The notes: generated by a model from the letters alone, not told the origin. DNA of 64,000 bases from Pseudoxanthomonas broegbernensis (GCF_014202435.1 NZ_JACHGU010000001.1:372001-436000), one strand, 5' to 3'; shown: positions 8,960 to 18,154, counted from the first letter of the stretch. Made by a program: numbers and translations.

Positions 8960-9337
8960 TCAGGCCCGCAGCGGCAGCGCGAACAGCGCCGCGCCGAGCA
9001 CGAACAGCGCGGTCAGCACGTGGACCAGCGGACGGTTCACGCGCAGGAAGATGAACTGTTCGAGCGCGCGCCCGATCCAGAACAGCACCATGAACCACAG
9101 CAGCGCGCGTCCCAGTGCCGTGCCGCGCAACTGCGCCGGATACAGCAGGCACAGCAGGCCGATGCCGAGGAACACGTAGACCAGGCGCAGGTTGAGGATC
9201 TGGACGATGGCGCGGGTCGGCAGGCCGACCTTGGCCAGTTCGCGCTTCCAGCCGAACAGCCTCCAGAACGCGAGATGGAACGCGGCGAAGCCGAAACTGT
9301 GCAGGGCGCAGAGCAGCAGCGGGAGATCCGGGCGCAT
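8960..9337 (-). CDS. Small four-helix membrane protein, unknown function
   Basis: 125 residues. Four hydrophobic segments are visible: LPLLLCALHSFGFAAFHLAF near the start, VYVFLGIGLLCLLYP, LLWFMVLFWIGRALE and VHVLTALFVLGAALFAL. Arg/Lys clusters lie between the first two. I do not recognise a characterised family; similar short proteins are annotated as hypothetical inner-membrane proteins. It lies 119 bases downstream of fadE on the same strand and converges with the transporter on its other side. It may be carried on the fadE transcript. Confidence 0.7.
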   Translation of the reverse strand: MRPDLPLLLCALHSFGFAAFHLAFWRLFGWKRELAKVGLPTRAIVQILNLRLVYVFLGIGLLCLLYPAQLRGTALGRALLWFMVLFWIGRALEQFIFLRVNRPLVHVLTALFVLGAALFALPLRA

Positions 9338-9456
9338 CGGGGGGTCCTCAGGCGGCGGCCTGGCGGCCTGGCGGCGGTGCCACGGCAGGGAAGGGATGCG
9401 AAGACGGCGGGCACGGGGCCCGCCGTCGTGGCAATGCCGCCAGGCGCGCGGGCGGC

Positions 9457-11928
9457 TCAGGCCGCTTCGCGCTTGCCGGCCGGGTGCTTGTCGTAATAGC
9501 CGGCCGAGCGCAGCTCGTGGACGTCGAAGTCGTCCACCGTGATCGTCTCCAGGGTGATCCGGCGCAACTCCTCCAGCAGCACCCGCTCCTGCGCGGTGAT
9601 CACGCCCTCGGCCACGGCCTCGTCCAACTGCGTGTGGAACTCCAGCGCCTCGATGCCGCGGGTCTTGATCGCCTTGAGGAACTTGCGCTCCACCGGCTCG
9701 GCCTGGATCGCCGTGGCCAGGTAGCTGTCGATGCGGCCGCCGGGATTGTTCGCGCAGGGGGTGGTGAACACGCCCGCGCCCAGGCGGTCGCGCGCCTCGT
9801 TGGGCGACATCAGCAGCGCGGCCACGCGATGGCACAGGCGGTCGCCGGGCGCCTCGGCGCGGCGACCCAGCGGGAACACCAGCAGCCACAGCGCCCAGCC
9901 CACCGGGCGGATCGGGAAGTTGCGCAAGGCATCGGACAGCGCGGTCTCGATGGCGTGGAAGCTGTTGTACATGCTCCACGCCAGCAGCGGCTTGTCCGCC
10001 TCCGGCGCGCCCTCGTCATGGTGGCGCTTGAGCACCGCGCCGGCCATGTACAGGTGGCTGAGCACGTCGCCCAGGCGTCCGGACAGCGACTCCTTGAACT
10101 TCAGCTTGCCGCCCAGCAGCAGCATCGACGCGTCGGCCAGCAGGGCCAGGTTGGCGGCGTAGCGGTCGAGCTTGCGGAAGAACGGGCGGGTGTAGCCGTC
10201 GCCGGGCGCACCGCCGATCCTGGAGCCGGTGATGCCGAACCAGAACGAGCGGAAGGCGTTGGAGACGCCGAAGCGCACGTGCCCGGACAGGCTTTCGTCG
10301 AATGCGTCCAGCCCGGCCTTGTGGTCTGGGTCTTGCGCGGCCTTCATCTCCTTCATCACCCACGGATGGCACAGGATCGCGCCCTGGCCGAAGATCAGCA
10401 GGCTGCGGGTCATGATGTTGGCGCCCTCGACGGTGATGCTGATCGGCGCGGCCTGCCAGTTGCGGCCGGCGAAGTTGCGCGGGCCCAGGATGATCCCCTT
10501 GCCGCCGATCACGTCCATCACGTCGGACACGACCTCGCGGCCCATGTTGGTGCAGTGGTACTTGGCGATCGCCGACGGCACCGACGGCACGTCGCCGCGG
10601 TCCACGGCGGCGGCGGTGGCCTGCGACAGCGCGCTGATGGTGTAGGCCTTGCCGCCGATGCGGGCCAGCGCTTCCTCCACGCCCTCGAAGCGGCCGATCG
10701 ACAGGCCGAACTGCTTGCGGATGCGGGCATAGGCGCCGGTCACCCGCGCGCCGATCTTCGCCCCGCCCGAGGCGGTGGAGGGCAGGGTGATGGAGCGGCC
10801 CACGGCCAGGCACTCGTTGAGCATGTTCCAGCCCTTGCCGGCCATCTCCGCGCCGCCGATGAGCTGGCTCAGCGGGATGAACACGTCGCGGCCGCGGATC
10901 GGCCCGTTCTGGAACGGCGAGTTCAGCGGGAAGTGGCGGCGGCCGATCTCCACCCCGGCGGTGTCGCGCGGCAGCAGCGCCAGGGTGATGCCGATGTCCT
11001 TGGTGTCGCCGATCAGCCCGTCCGGGTCGTACATGCGGAAGGCCAGGCCGATGAGCGTGGCCACCGGCGCCAGGGTGATGTAGCGCTTGTCGAAGGTCAG
11101 GCGCACGCCGAGCACGTTGGCGCCGTTCCACTCGCCCTTGCAGACGATGCCGAAGTCGGGGATGGACGTGGCGTCGGAGCCGGCGAACGGGCCGGTCAGG
11201 CCGAAGCACGGAACCTCCTGGCCGGAGGCCAGGCGCGGCAGGTAGTGGTCCTTCTGCTCCTGGGTGCCGTAGTGGTTGAGCAGCTCGCCCGGGCCCAGCG
11301 AGTTGGGTACGCCCACGGTGGAGCTGACCACGCTGGAGATCGAGGCGATCTTCTGGATCACCTTGTGGTGGGCCAGCGCCGAGAAGCCCAGGCCGCCGTA
11401 CTGCCTGGGGATGATCATGCCGAAGAACCTGTTCTGCTTGATGAACGCCCACAGCTCCGGCGGCAGGTCGGCGTGGATGTGGGTGATCTCCCAGTCGTCG
11501 ATCATCCGGCAGAGTTCCTCCACCGGGCCGTCGAGGAAGGCCTGCTCCTCGGCGGTGAGCTGCGGCTTGGGGTAGTCCAGCAGCTTCTGCCAGTCCGGGT
11601 CGCCGGTGAACAGCTCGCCCTCGAAGCCGACCGAGCCGGTCTCCAGGGCGATGCGCTCGGTCTGCGACAGCGGCGGCAGGACGCGGCGGAAGACCTTGAG
11701 CAGCGGCCCGGTGACCAGCGGCTTGCGCAGGAAGGGCAGCAGCAGCGGTACCGCCACCAGCGCGGAGACGGCGGCGACCGTGGCGGTGGCTGCCGGGTGC
11801 GCGCCCAGCAGCCAGCAGGCGGCCAGCGCGGTGGCCTGCAGCGCGGCCCAGGTGGCCAGGCGCAGCCGGTGGTAGGCGGCGAACCCGCCGATCAGCACGA
11901 AGGCCAGGATGGGTGCGGCGATACTCAT
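9457..11928 (-). CDS. fadE: Acyl-CoA dehydrogenase, FadE type
   Basis: 823 residues, close to E. coli FadE (814). Two N-terminal hydrophobic segments (about 3-60) anchor it to the membrane. The acyl-CoA dehydrogenase N, M and C domains follow: FFGMIIPRQYGGLGFS, then PCFGLTGPFAGSDA and the flavin/substrate region, then QFGLSIGRFEGVEEALARI. A long C-terminal DUF1974 domain specific to FadE completes the protein. It catalyses the first step of fatty-acid beta-oxidation, passing electrons to ETF. The ATG overlaps the stop of the upstream alpha/beta hydrolase by 4 bases, so they form an operon divergent from the TetR gene. The inverted repeats upstream suggest repression that is relieved by an acyl-CoA or a related ligand. 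Confidence 0.95.
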   Translation of the reverse strand: MSIAAPILAFVLIGGFAAYHRLRLATWAALQATALAACWLLGAHPAATATVAAVSALVAVPLLLPFLRKPLVTGPLLKVFRRVLPPLSQTERIALETGSVGFEGELFTGDPDWQKLLDYPKPQLTAEEQAFLDGPVEELCRMIDDWEITHIHADLPPELWAFIKQNRFFGMIIPRQYGGLGFSALAHHKVIQKIASISSVVSSTVGVPNSLGPGELLNHYGTQEQKDHYLPRLASGQEVPCFGLTGPFAGSDATSIPDFGIVCKGEWNGANVLGVRLTFDKRYITLAPVATLIGLAFRMYDPDGLIGDTKDIGITLALLPRDTAGVEIGRRHFPLNSPFQNGPIRGRDVFIPLSQLIGGAEMAGKGWNMLNECLAVGRSITLPSTASGGAKIGARVTGAYARIRKQFGLSIGRFEGVEEALARIGGKAYTISALSQATAAAVDRGDVPSVPSAIAKYHCTNMGREVVSDVMDVIGGKGIILGPRNFAGRNWQAAPISITVEGANIMTRSLLIFGQGAILCHPWVMKEMKAAQDPDHKAGLDAFDESLSGHVRFGVSNAFRSFWFGITGSRIGGAPGDGYTRPFFRKLDRYAANLALLADASMLLLGGKLKFKESLSGRLGDVLSHLYMAGAVLKRHHDEGAPEADKPLLAWSMYNSFHAIETALSDALRNFPIRPVGWALWLLVFPLGRRAEAPGDRLCHRVAALLMSPNEARDRLGAGVFTTPCANNPGGRIDSYLATAIQAEPVERKFLKAIKTRGIEALEFHTQLDEAVAEGVITAQERVLLEELRRITLETITVDDFDVHELRSAGYYDKHPAGKREAA

Positions 11929-12878
11929 GAGCTTGCTCCGGTGACGGGCATGGGCGCCCGATGCGCGGGGGAGCGTCCGGTCCCCTCGTTCCGGTCCAGG
12001 TCCGCCAGGCAGTCCAGGACGGCGGCGGTGAAGCGGTCGTTGTCGTCGCCGGCCAGCATATGCGTGGCATCGGCCAACTGCACGTGGCGCGCGTGCGGCG
12101 CCAGTTCCATGAAATCGGCCACGGTACGCGCCGATACCAGGTCGCTGCGGCCGCCGCTGACCAGCAGCAGCGGGCAGCGCACCGCGCGCGTGGCCGCGGC
12201 GATGGCGTCCTGGTGGCGTTCGCCGTCGCGGGCCAGCTCGTCCACCAGGCGCCGGTCCCAGTGCCAGTGCCAGCGGCCGTCCGCGTCGCGGCGCAGCAGC
12301 TCGCGCAGCGCGCCGGGCGGCCCGGCCGCGTCCGGCTCCCGGCGGCGGTGCGGCAGGTAGGCGGCGATGGCCGCGGCGGCCTGTTCCAGCGACGCGAAGC
12401 CTTCGGGGAAGGCGGTCATGAAATCGATAACGCGCTGCAGGCCCGCGCTTTCCCAGCGCGGGGTGATGTCCACCAGCACCATGGCGCGGAACAGGCCGGG
12501 CCAGCGCGCCTCGGCCAGCAGCCCGAACAGGCCGCCCATCGAGGCGGCGACCAGCAGCGGTGGCCGTGGCAGTTCGCCGGCCAGCACGATCAGGTCGTCG
12601 GTGAACTGGTGGCCGGTGTAAGGATCGTCGTCGGCGTTGCGGCCGGAGCCGCCATGGCCGCGGGCGTCGTAGGCCAGGCCGGCGAATCCGCGCGCGGCCA
12701 GCGCGTCGGCGGTGGCCGCCCACGCGCGCCGGGTCTGGCCGAAGCCGTGCGCGTACAGCACCGAGGGCATGCCCGCGTCCTGCCCGGCCCGCGCATGGGC
12801 GGTGGCGGCCAGCGTGACGCCCGCACCGGCCAGGCTCAGGCCGGTGGAACCGAAGGAGACGGGCACGGAGCAAACCAT
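11925..12878 (-). CDS. Alpha/beta hydrolase, fadE operon
   Basis: 317 residues. The alpha/beta-hydrolase fold shows the oxyanion-region HGFGQTRRAW, the nucleophile elbow AASMGG, which has Ala in place of the first Gly of GxSxG, and the C-terminal His in DATHMLAGDD. The catalytic acid is probably Asp in GGRSDLVS. It might hydrolyse an acyl-CoA or a lipid ester feeding the FadE pathway; that is inference from the operon. The ATG at 12878 lies inside a predicted operator and has no clear ribosome-binding site. A leaderless message or a start a few codons downstream (GTG at codon 5) is possible. The frame extends back to 13010, but that would run over the operators. Confidence 0.85.
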   Translation of the reverse strand: MVCSVPVSFGSTGLSLAGAGVTLAATAHARAGQDAGMPSVLYAHGFGQTRRAWAATADALAARGFAGLAYDARGHGGSGRNADDDPYTGHQFTDDLIVLAGELPRPPLLVAASMGGLFGLLAEARWPGLFRAMVLVDITPRWESAGLQRVIDFMTAFPEGFASLEQAAAAIAAYLPHRRREPDAAGPPGALRELLRRDADGRWHWHWDRRLVDELARDGERHQDAIAAATRAVRCPLLLVSGGRSDLVSARTVADFMELAPHARHVQLADATHMLAGDDNDRFTAAVLDCLADLDRNEGTGRSPAHRAPMPVTGASS

Positions 12879-12892
12879 ACCAGTTAGTATGG
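12875..12892. promoter_or_regulatory. TetR-type operator candidate, site 1
   Basis: CCATAC and GTATGG are perfect inverted arms separated by 6 bases. The core ATAC-N6-GTAT is repeated in site 2. The start codon of the hydrolase lies within the left arm, so binding would block this operon. Confidence 0.6.
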
Positions 12893-12912
12893 ATGGCCGC
12901 GGAGGATTGTCA

Positions 12913-12926
12913 ATACGACTGCGTAT
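12913..12926. promoter_or_regulatory. TetR-type operator candidate, site 2
   Basis: ATACG-ACTG-CGTAT is a perfect palindrome with the same ATAC-N6-GTAT core as site 1, lying 36 bases away in the centre of the divergent region. Confidence 0.6.
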
Positions 12927-12993
12927 GGGCAAGTCCGCCGCGGTGCGGAATTCCTGCCAGCCCTTGCCGCGCCTTGGTTTCCGCCGCAACCGC

Positions 12994-13017
12994 ATACTGC
13001 GACGAACCACAGCGTAT
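12994..13017. promoter_or_regulatory. TetR-type operator candidate, extended site 3
   Basis: Half-sites ATAC (12994), GAAC (13004) and GTAT (13014) occur at exact 10-base intervals just upstream of the TetR start. This fits two overlapping copies of the N6-spaced operator sharing a degenerate middle half-site, and so autoregulation. Confidence 0.45.
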
Positions 13018-13032
13018 GGTTAAATCCGGAGC

Positions 13033-13644
13033 ATGAACACGATGACCACGCCTGCCATCCCCACTCCCACCGCCGCCGCCCCGGCCTCCGCGCGCAACAC
13101 GCGCCTGAGCGCCGCCGACTGGGCCCAGGTCGCTCTCGACGTGATCGCCGAGCAGGGCGTGTCCGCGGTGGCGGTGGAGCCGCTGGCGCGGCGGCTGGGC
13201 GTGACCAAGGGCAGCTTCTACTGGCACTTTCCCTCGCGCGATGCGCTGCTGCAGGCCGCGCTGGAGCGCTGGGAGGACGTGGAGCAGGAGCAGGTGTTCG
13301 GCAGCCTGGAGGAAGTGCCCGATCCGCGCGAGCGGCTGCGCGTGCTGTTCCAACTGGTGGGCCACGAGACCAAGCCCCACGCGATCTACAGCGAACTGCT
13401 CAAGGCGCTGGACCATCCGGCGGTACAGCCGGTGGTGGAGCGCGTCTCGCAGCGGCGCCTGGACTACCTGACCGCGTCCTTCCGCCAGGCGGGGCTGGTC
13501 CGGAGCGAAGCGCAGCACCGCGCGCGCCTCACCTACGCCGCCTACGTCGGCTTCCTGCAGTTGCGTCCGCAGCAGCCGAAGATGACCCACGAGGAATTCG
13601 ACGAGTACCTCGAGCACGTGATCAATACGCTGATCCCGGGCTGA
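13033..13644 (+). CDS. TetR/AcrR family transcriptional regulator of the fadE operon
   Basis: 203 residues. A disordered Ala/Pro/Thr N-terminus precedes the TetR DNA-binding domain: LSAADWAQVALDVIAEQG, then the helix-turn-helix VEPLARRLGVTKGSFYWHF and SRDALLQAALERW. The C-terminal ligand-binding domain is helical and not classifiable by eye. It is divergent from the hydrolase-fadE operon, with three related inverted repeats between them, so local repression and autoregulation are likely. GGAG at 13028-13031 lies only one base before this ATG but 10 bases before an ATG at 13042 (codon 4). The shorter start, giving 200 residues, is therefore the better one for initiation. Confidence 0.93.
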   Translation: MNTMTTPAIPTPTAAAPASARNTRLSAADWAQVALDVIAEQGVSAVAVEPLARRLGVTKGSFYWHFPSRDALLQAALERWEDVEQEQVFGSLEEVPDPRERLRVLFQLVGHETKPHAIYSELLKALDHPAVQPVVERVSQRRLDYLTASFRQAGLVRSEAQHRARLTYAAYVGFLQLRPQQPKMTHEEFDEYLEHVINTLIPG

Positions 13645-13738
13645 TTCGCGGTCGCCGTTCCCCGGCACAGGAACCTGCCTCAGTCGGGGCTGGCCCGGCG
13701 GCGCGCCGGCTGCCCGCGTCCCTCCACACCGGGCCAGC

Positions 13739-13762
13739 ACCGGCCGAACCCGGCTCCTGCAA
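13739..13762 (-). repeat. Dispersed intergenic repeat, copy 1
   Basis: On the minus strand the stretch 13760-13741 reads as the core AGGAGCCGG(G)TTCGGCCGG, one of six loci in this window. It lies between the convergent tetR and pepQ genes. Confidence 0.6.
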
Positions 13763-13800
13763 GCAGCGGGCCCGTGGCGGCGCGATCGTGCCAGGCGCCC

Positions 13801-15123
13801 TCAGGCCGCGAATGCCGGCCGCGTCAGGTTCTCCGGCGCGTCCTCGGTGCAGGCCACGTCGTCCTCGATGCGGATGCCGCCGTAGGGGCGGAACGCCTCT
13901 ACCCGGGCCCAGTCCACGCTGTCGGCGCGCCCGTCGCCCTTCAGTTCGTCCAGCAGCATGTCGATGAAATAGATGCCCGGCTCGATGGTCACCACCATCC
14001 CCGGCTCCAGCACCCGGGTCATGCGCAGGTAGGGGTGGCCCTCCGGGCGCGGGATGCTGCCGCCGCGGTCGCTGGCGGCGAGGCCGGCCACGTCGTGCAC
14101 CTGCAGGCCGATCGGGTGGCCCAGGCCGTGCGGGAAGAACGCCGCGCTCACGCCGGTGGCCAGCGCCGCCTCCGGCGAGGCCTTCAGCACGCCGAACTCG
14201 CGCAGGACGCCCATCAGCGCCAGGTGCGCGTCCAGGTGCAGTTGCCGGTAGTCCGCGCCTGCGCGCACCGCGGCGCACATCGCCTGCTGGGCGGCGTCGA
14301 CCGCCTCGATCATGGCCTGGAACTCGCCGCCATGGTCGCTGGCGTGGGTGCGGGTGATGTCGGCCGCGTAGCCGCAATGACTGGCGCCGGCGTCGATCAG
14401 GAAGCTGCGCGGCTCGGTCGGCGGGGCGCGGTCCAGTTCGGTGTAGTGCAGCACCGCGCCGTGCTCGTTCAGGGCGACGATGTTCTGGTACGGCACCTCG
14501 GTGGCGTCCTGGCGCGCGGCGGCGCAGTAGGCCATGTGGATCTCGAACTCGCTGGCGCCGGCGCGGAACGCGGCCTCGGCGGCGACGTGCGCGCGCGCCG
14601 CCCGGTGCTGGGCCATGCGCATCAGCGCCAGCTCGTACGGGGTCTTGAACGAGCGCTGGTAGTGCAGGTAGTCCAGCGCCGGCGCCGGGTTGTTCGGTGC
14701 GTAGTCGCCCAGCGCGCTGTTGGCCTCGCCCAGGATCGCGCAGCGCGCGGCGGGGCCGGGCAGCAGCGGCAGGGCTTCCTCGGGGGTGCGGACCACGTGC
14801 ACGTCCACGTGCTCCACCCACCAGCCGCCGGGCGCGTCCGGCACCACGTGCCAGTAGTCCCGCGGCTGCAGGTAGATGACCTTCGGCCGCTGGCCGGGGG
14901 TGTACGCCAGCCAACTGTCGGCCACGGCGGTCAGCGGCAGCCAGTGCTTGAAGTGCGGGTTGACCGCGAACGGGTAGTCGCGGTCGTCGAACGCCTGGTA
15001 GTGGCGGCGGCCGCTGGGAATGAGCAGGTGGTCGTGGCCGCTGCGGGCCAGCGCCTCGTCGGCGCGCGCGCGCAGCACGGCCAGGTGCCGGGGATAGAGC
15101 AGGGCGGGATCGGTGTCGTTCAT
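13801..15123 (-). CDS. pepQ: Xaa-Pro dipeptidase
   Basis: 440 residues, close to E. coli PepQ (443). The pita-bread M24 metallopeptidase domain follows a PepQ-type N-terminal domain. The five metal ligands are visible: Asp in FLIDAGASH, Asp in AADITRTHA, His in FFPHGLGHPIGLQVHD, Glu in VVTIEPGIYF and Glu in GGIRIEDDV. It splits dipeptides with a C-terminal proline and is cytoplasmic. PepQ enzymes can also hydrolyse some organophosphates as a side activity. The ATG at 15123 follows a GCACACTA box on the minus strand (about 15158-15151) that may serve as a -10. The gene stands alone. Confidence 0.95.
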   Translation of the reverse strand: MNDTDPALLYPRHLAVLRARADEALARSGHDHLLIPSGRRHYQAFDDRDYPFAVNPHFKHWLPLTAVADSWLAYTPGQRPKVIYLQPRDYWHVVPDAPGGWWVEHVDVHVVRTPEEALPLLPGPAARCAILGEANSALGDYAPNNPAPALDYLHYQRSFKTPYELALMRMAQHRAARAHVAAEAAFRAGASEFEIHMAYCAAARQDATEVPYQNIVALNEHGAVLHYTELDRAPPTEPRSFLIDAGASHCGYAADITRTHASDHGGEFQAMIEAVDAAQQAMCAAVRAGADYRQLHLDAHLALMGVLREFGVLKASPEAALATGVSAAFFPHGLGHPIGLQVHDVAGLAASDRGGSIPRPEGHPYLRMTRVLEPGMVVTIEPGIYFIDMLLDELKGDGRADSVDWARVEAFRPYGGIRIEDDVACTEDAPENLTRPAFAA

Positions 15124-15425
15124 GGCGCGGGTGGAAAGCGGGAAGACCGGTAGTGTGCCCCATCCGCTCCCGCCGGGAATCCGCGGCCGCAGCAACCCCG
15201 GGTGCTGCTCGTGATCGTGTCGTGTGGCGGCGCATCGCCTCGGAAGGCGGAGGGTGCGGCGGCGTACCGCGACACGAGTGTCCTCCGGCGCCCACTGGAC
15301 GGCTCCCCTTTGCTGCGTGCCGGCAGGACGTACGACGCACGCGTGCCGATGGCCGCCGCTGGCGGGAGGGCGCGAGCGATGCGGCGGTGTGGAGTCCGTT
15401 TGCGCGAAGTGGAGATGGCCGGCGA
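15124..15425. other. Intergenic region, no gene found
   Basis: About 300 bases separate the pepQ start from the PilZ gene end. Open frames here lack gene-like composition. Apart from a possible pepQ -10 near 15152-15157, I see no repeat, RNA fold or operator that I can support. Confidence 0.4.
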
Positions 15426-15767
15426 TCAGCGCGCCGCCGCGTCCTCGCCGACCCAGTCGCGGATGAGGCCGCGCTGCTCGTCGGAAACGGTCAGGAAGCG
15501 GAATCCGCACCAGGCCTGGCCGGGCGTATTGGCCGCGCCGGACCAGAGCAGGTGCACGCCGACCATGATCGGCGCCGCGCCGCGTCCGCCGAGATGGAAG
15601 CGCAACTGGTACAGCGCATCCTCCAGCAGCGGGCTGGAGGCCAGCAGCAGCATGCCCGACTCGGACAGGTTGCCCAGGTGGCCGACGATCTCGTCGGTCA
15701 TCACGTCCACCACCGGTACGCTGTCGGCGACCTGGCGGCGCGGGGCGCGGCGGGCTTCGTGGATCAT
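15426..15767 (-). CDS. PilZ domain protein
   Basis: 113 residues forming one PilZ domain. The c-di-GMP-binding motifs are RRAPRRQV (RxxxR) at the N-terminus and D-x-NxSxxG as NLSESGM about 25 residues later. A beta-barrel region with FHLGGRG and GFRFL follows. Such single-domain proteins sense cyclic di-GMP and act by protein contacts. The ATG overlaps the stop of the upstream DUF1631 gene (ATGA), which suggests translational coupling and a shared pathway. Confidence 0.9.
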   Translation of the reverse strand: MIHEARRAPRRQVADSVPVVDVMTDEIVGHLGNLSESGMLLLASSPLLEDALYQLRFHLGGRGAAPIMVGVHLLWSGAANTPGQAWCGFRFLTVSDEQRGLIRDWVGEDAAAR

Positions 15768-18154
15768 GCGCCGCCCACCTCGGTCCCGTCCGCCGATGGC
15801 GCGGCCCTGCCGCCGGCCAGCCCGCGCAGCGTGCGCAGCGTGGCGTGCCAGGCGCGGTCGATCAGCCGGCCGCGGTCCTCGGTGACGATCCGCGCCTGTC
15901 CCTGCGCCATCAGCCGCGCCAGGGCGTCGAGCGAATGCTCGCCCACCTTGTGCCCGCGGGCGTTGACGAACAGTGCGTTGTCGGTGACCGGGCTGTACCA
16001 GGACAGGCGCTGGCGGCGCACGTCGCCCTGCTGGTTGGACACGAACTCGAACCAGGTGCCGAACGGCAGCGTGCGCAGCCGCTCGTAGCAGGCCTGCTCG
16101 CCGTCCGAGCGCGGCGGCAGGTGCGCGCCGCGCGCCTCGGCCTGCTCGCCCTCGCCCAGGCGGGTGCGGGCCTTGAGCTTGGCGGTCAGTTCGGTGCGCG
16201 AGGTGGTTTCGTCGTCCTCGCTGCGCGAGAGCCGGCGCGAGATCGCACTGGCCTCGTCGGCGTGATAGCCCACCTGGCGCAGCGCGGTGTCGATCTGCCC
16301 GGCCAGGGCCGGGTCGGCCGGCGCGTCGGGCGCGCAGGTGATCTCGACGATGCGCGAAGTGGCCTCGTCGCGCTCGCGCCATTCGGGCGAGTCCTCGCCA
16401 TGGCGCAGCGCGGTCAGGGTCAGCACGTCGGCCCAGGCCTGGCCCAACAGCGCCTGCACGAACTGCGGCGGCTTGCGCCCGCCCAGGCGCGCGGCGATGG
16501 CCTCGGCGGCGCGGTGCTTGGCCGTCTCCAGTCGGTCGCGCCCGCGCGCGGCCTCCACCTGGCGGCGTTCGCCGACCTCGGCCTTGCGCGCCTGCGCGCG
16601 GTGGTGCTCCTGCACTTCGCGGTTGGCCCGCTCGAACACGGCCTCGTCGCCGTCGTACTCCTCGACCACGCGGTCCACCGCGCGCTCCAGGCGCTGCACC
16701 AGTTGCGGGTCGGCGTCGTCGTCGGCCAGCCAGGTCGCGCCGGACTCGGCCACCGAGTTGAGCAGCTCGCGCGCCGGATGCTGGTCGCGGACGAAGAAGC
16801 TGCGGTCCTGCACCGCGGCGCGGGCCACCGGCACCTGCAGGCGTTCGAGCAGGTCCTGCGCCGGGGCGTTGCGGTGCACCTCGCGGCCGATCTCGCGGTA
16901 GAGCATGCCCAGCAGCTCGAAGGTGTCGCTGTGCTCCTGCGAGAGCCCGGCCTCGGGGCCGTGCGACTGGCGCACGTGCTCCAGCATCGAGTGGTGCAGG
17001 TCGTCCATGGTCCGCCGGCGCTTGCCCGGCAGGCGCGCGGGCGGGGCCGATTGCAGCGTGCCCAGCGCATTGGTCACCGCATCCAGCGGCAGGATGCGGC
17101 CCGGTGCCTGTCGCGGCGTGGCGCCGCCGGCCGTGTTGGCCTGGCGGTGTGCGGACAGCATGCCCTGCAGCGCGCCGAACACGGCCTGCTCGGGAAGCCC
17201 GGGACGGGCGCCGGGGCTGGCGGGAGCGGCCGCCGTGGCCGCGCCGCCCTCCACCACGCCGGGTGGCGCCTGCGGGGCTTCGGGCAGCCCCGCCAGCAGC
17301 GCCCCGTTCCAGTCCGAGCGATGGCCCTGGCCCTGCCATCCGGTCAACGGCCGCGGTCTGGGGGTGCCGGCGGTGCCAGGCGCCCCGGGCGCCCCGGGCC
17401 GGGCCGGGCGCCGGCTCTGGCCCGCGGTGCGCGGCCGGTACGGCAGGTAGGCCAGCCCGGGCAGCACGCCCTCGTGCGCCAGCAGGGTGTTCAGGCGCCC
17501 GACCAGTTCGCCGTAGCGGTCCATCACCTGGCGCTCGAACATGCGGTACAGCAGCAGTTGCGAGTCCAGGTTCATCCGCAGCGACTCGCCCGCCTCGCGC
17601 AGAATCCGGCACAGCGCGAACGGGCCGATCGGCAGGCGCTCGGGATCGAAGGCCGGGCGCGCGGCCAGCACGCCGAAGCGCTGGCCCAGCAGCAGCAGCG
17701 GGGTGCCGCCGCGCTGGGCCTGGTGTCGGGCGATTTCGCGCAGCACGATGTCGCGGTCCAGGTCGGTATCCTCGACCAGGGTCAGGCGCTGGTACTGCAG
17801 CGGGTCCTCGGGTTCCTCGGCCGGCGCCTCGGGCATAGGCGCCTCGCGCAGGCGCGCCAGTTCGGCTTCCAGCGCGGCCAGGTAGCGGGGGATGAGGTCG
17901 GCGCGATGCTGGCGCAGGTACTGCAGCTCGGCGAAGCACTCGGCCTGGTGCTGGCTGCTGCGGGCCCGCTCGGCCTGCTTGAACAACTGCCGTTCCAGTT
18001 CGTTGAGCGCCAGTTCCAGCGAGGTGGACAGGTACTGCGCGGCCAGCGCGTTCACCGCCCCCAGCAGGTGGCGCACGCGCGGCGGCAGCGCGGCGCTGGC
18101 CAGCGTCGTCGGTGGCGCGTCGCGGCGGGCGGCGGTGTGGGGGCTGGGGGACAT
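15764..18154 (-). CDS. DUF1631 domain protein
   Basis: 796 residues from the ATG at 18154. GGAAAG at about 18170-18165 on the minus strand precedes this ATG, whereas the ATG at 18178 has no support. The protein belongs to the large DUF1631 family of beta- and gammaproteobacteria: a helical N-terminal part with LELALNELERQLFKQAE, a disordered Pro/Gly/Ala-rich linker around residues 255-370, then a conserved C-terminal half with KRRRTMDDL and LPFGTWFEFV. No enzyme motif is apparent. The C-terminal FVSNQQGDVRRQRLSWYSP region recalls the beta-barrel of PilZ-like proteins. It is coupled to a true PilZ gene, which suggests a c-di-GMP-linked role, but the function is unknown. Confidence 0.85.
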   Translation of the reverse strand: MSPSPHTAARRDAPPTTLASAALPPRVRHLLGAVNALAAQYLSTSLELALNELERQLFKQAERARSSQHQAECFAELQYLRQHRADLIPRYLAALEAELARLREAPMPEAPAEEPEDPLQYQRLTLVEDTDLDRDIVLREIARHQAQRGGTPLLLLGQRFGVLAARPAFDPERLPIGPFALCRILREAGESLRMNLDSQLLLYRMFERQVMDRYGELVGRLNTLLAHEGVLPGLAYLPYRPRTAGQSRRPARPGAPGAPGTAGTPRPRPLTGWQGQGHRSDWNGALLAGLPEAPQAPPGVVEGGAATAAAPASPGARPGLPEQAVFGALQGMLSAHRQANTAGGATPRQAPGRILPLDAVTNALGTLQSAPPARLPGKRRRTMDDLHHSMLEHVRQSHGPEAGLSQEHSDTFELLGMLYREIGREVHRNAPAQDLLERLQVPVARAAVQDRSFFVRDQHPARELLNSVAESGATWLADDDADPQLVQRLERAVDRVVEEYDGDEAVFERANREVQEHHRAQARKAEVGERRQVEAARGRDRLETAKHRAAEAIAARLGGRKPPQFVQALLGQAWADVLTLTALRHGEDSPEWRERDEATSRIVEITCAPDAPADPALAGQIDTALRQVGYHADEASAISRRLSRSEDDETTSRTELTAKLKARTRLGEGEQAEARGAHLPPRSDGEQACYERLRTLPFGTWFEFVSNQQGDVRRQRLSWYSPVTDNALFVNARGHKVGEHSLDALARLMAQGQARIVTEDRGRLIDRAWHATLRTLRGLAGGRAAPSADGTEVGGA

